From an uncultured Spartobacteria bacterium (GTDB lineage: Bacteria; Verrucomicrobiota; Verrucomicrobiia; Chthoniobacterales; Terrimicrobiaceae), in assembly GCA_937960895.1 (NCBI GenBank), contig CALCJD010000078.1, forward strand, positions 1 through 5,825: 5,825 nt of DNA, in the 5' to 3' direction. The translations under genes and the position numbers were made by a program. This document shows positions 5,121-5,825 of the stretch, piece by piece (positions within the stretch are counted from its first letter, which is position 1; every line of letters starts with the position of its first letter). The notes beneath the pieces were generated by a model. It had not been told where the DNA came from, did not search any database, and saw only the letters and a list, made by a program, of their open reading frames with translations.

Positions 5121-5825
5121 ATGCCCAGGTTCCTGTTCCCGGCAGCGCTCATCTGCGCGCTCGCTCCGCTGGCCGCCGCCGATGAAGCCGGCACGCATCT
5201 TTCCCGCACCATGTCCCTGCTGGAATCGAGCGGGCCGGATCGCCGGACCCCGGTTTCGATCCTTTTTTACGGTCAGTCCATCACCGCGCAGGGTTACGCC
5301 GATCGCGCCATCATGAAATGGATCAAGGAGCGTTATCCGCACGCCGGGGTCTCGTTCCAAAATCCCGCCATCGGGGGGTATCCGGCGCCGGCCCTGCGGC
5401 TGTCGGCCTGGCAGGACATGTACAACCGGAATCCCGATCTGGTGGTCTTTCACGTTTACGGCGGCGAGGGCGGCGAACTGGAAGAGATCTTCCGCGGCAT
5501 GCGAAAGCATCTCACCGCCGACATCCTGGTGTGGACGCACCATGTGGATGAGACCGCCGACGAAGCCAACGGCAAACGGGAAGAGACTTCGAAACTGATG
5601 GAGACTCTGGCCGCGAAATACGGCTGCGAAGTCGCCGATGCGCGCACGCTCTGGAAGGAGACCATGCAGCGGGAGGGCACGACGCCGAAGGACTACATCA
5701 AGGACAGCATTCATCTGAACGATCGCGGCGGCGAACTGCTCGGACAGGCCGTGGTGGCGCGCTTTCAAAAAAGCGCCTCCCCTTCGGAGGCGTGGAAAAG
5801 CCGCATCCGGACCGTCCCGCTGGAC
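5121..5825 (+). CDS. Exported SGNH/GDSL-type hydrolase, probable carbohydrate esterase (3' end off window)
   Basis: The frame is open for 235 codons from ATG 5121 to the right edge, so the C-terminus is missing. Residues 1-20 are a Sec signal peptide (FLFPAALICALAPLAAA, cut after Ala20); Cys12 is not in a lipobox. The SGNH fold is recognised by block I LFYGQSIT (48-55) with likely nucleophile Ser53, block II NPAIGGYPA (81-89) with Gly85/86, and block V DSIHLNDRGG (195-204) with Asp195 and His198 completing the triad. Block I has Gln where GDSL enzymes have Asp, as in GQS-type acetylesterases, and the block III Asn (GxND) is absent: the equivalent strand reads VVFHVYGGEGG (108-118). It probably removes acetyl or similar groups from a polysaccharide outside the cytoplasm, acting alongside the fucosidase encoded 49 bp upstream. 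Substrate and any further C-terminal domain are unknown. No Shine-Dalgarno; the leader is C/T-rich. Confidence -1.
   Translation, partial: MPRFLFPAALICALAPLAAADEAGTHLSRTMSLLESSGPDRRTPVSILFYGQSITAQGYADRAIMKWIKERYPHAGVSFQNPAIGGYPAPALRLSAWQDMYNRNPDLVVFHVYGGEGGELEEIFRGMRKHLTADILVWTHHVDETADEANGKREETSKLMETLAAKYGCEVADARTLWKETMQREGTTPKDYIKDSIHLNDRGGELLGQAVVARFQKSASPSEAWKSRIRTVPLD

Noticed and set aside
5154..5156. Cys12 in the esterase signal peptide as a lipoprotein site
   Set aside because: The residue before the Cys is Ile, which does not fit a lipobox; AAA at 18-20 is a normal signal peptidase I site.
3818..5212. Long minus-strand open frame of 464 codons
   Set aside because: It lies opposite the GH29 gene, whose active-site motifs are unmistakable, and shows no recognisable domain.
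4968..5768. Minus-strand open frame of 266 codons
   Set aside because: It is antisense to the end of the fucosidase and to the SGNH hydrolase, and has no signal peptide or family motif.

Overview
The window looks like chromosomal DNA from a GC-rich member of Verrucomicrobiota, most likely Opitutae-like. The evidence is the combination of two 'Verru_Chthon cassette' pseudopilin genes (families described from Verrucomicrobium and Chthoniobacter), a LacI regulator of the N-terminal type common in that phylum, a PEP-CTERM surface protein and carbohydrate-active enzymes. None of the start codons has a convincing Shine-Dalgarno sequence. There are no tRNA or rRNA genes, no CRISPR array and no insertion sequence. 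The assignment rests on reading protein motifs; no database search was possible.

Left half, minus strand (read right to left): a LacI-family regulator (1546-2622), then Verru_Chthon protein B (1001-1447) and protein C (988 to beyond the left edge). B and C are separated by only 12 bp. Both carry a type IV prepilin N-terminus with Glu at +5. The remaining cassette members (D and the large A protein) would be expected beyond the left edge.

Divergent control region (2623-2821): it separates the leftward lacI from a rightward PEP-CTERM gene. It holds the perfect palindrome GTTATCGCGATAAC in front of lacI. The same half-sites recur (13/14 identical) between lacI and the B-C genes. A second kind of palindrome, centred on CACGTG, lies at the lacI start and again over the -10 region of a clear promoter (TTGACA, 17 bp, TATGCA) for the PEP-CTERM gene.

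Right half, plus strand: a secreted PEP-CTERM protein (2822-3616); a structured 186-bp gap with interleaved inverted repeats, a strong terminator-like hairpin and a 12-bp direct repeat; a cytoplasmic GH29 alpha-L-fucosidase (3803-5071); and, 49 bp later, an exported SGNH-type esterase that runs off the right edge.

How the genes may fit together: I read the window as a glycan-utilisation locus for a fucose-containing, probably acylated polysaccharide. The LacI regulator would control both the pseudopilin operon and, less certainly, the surface protein. The pseudopilins and PEP-CTERM protein would act at the envelope, the esterase would deacylate outside the cytoplasm, and the fucosidase would finish oligosaccharides inside. 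The shared operator is directly visible; the assembled picture is inference.
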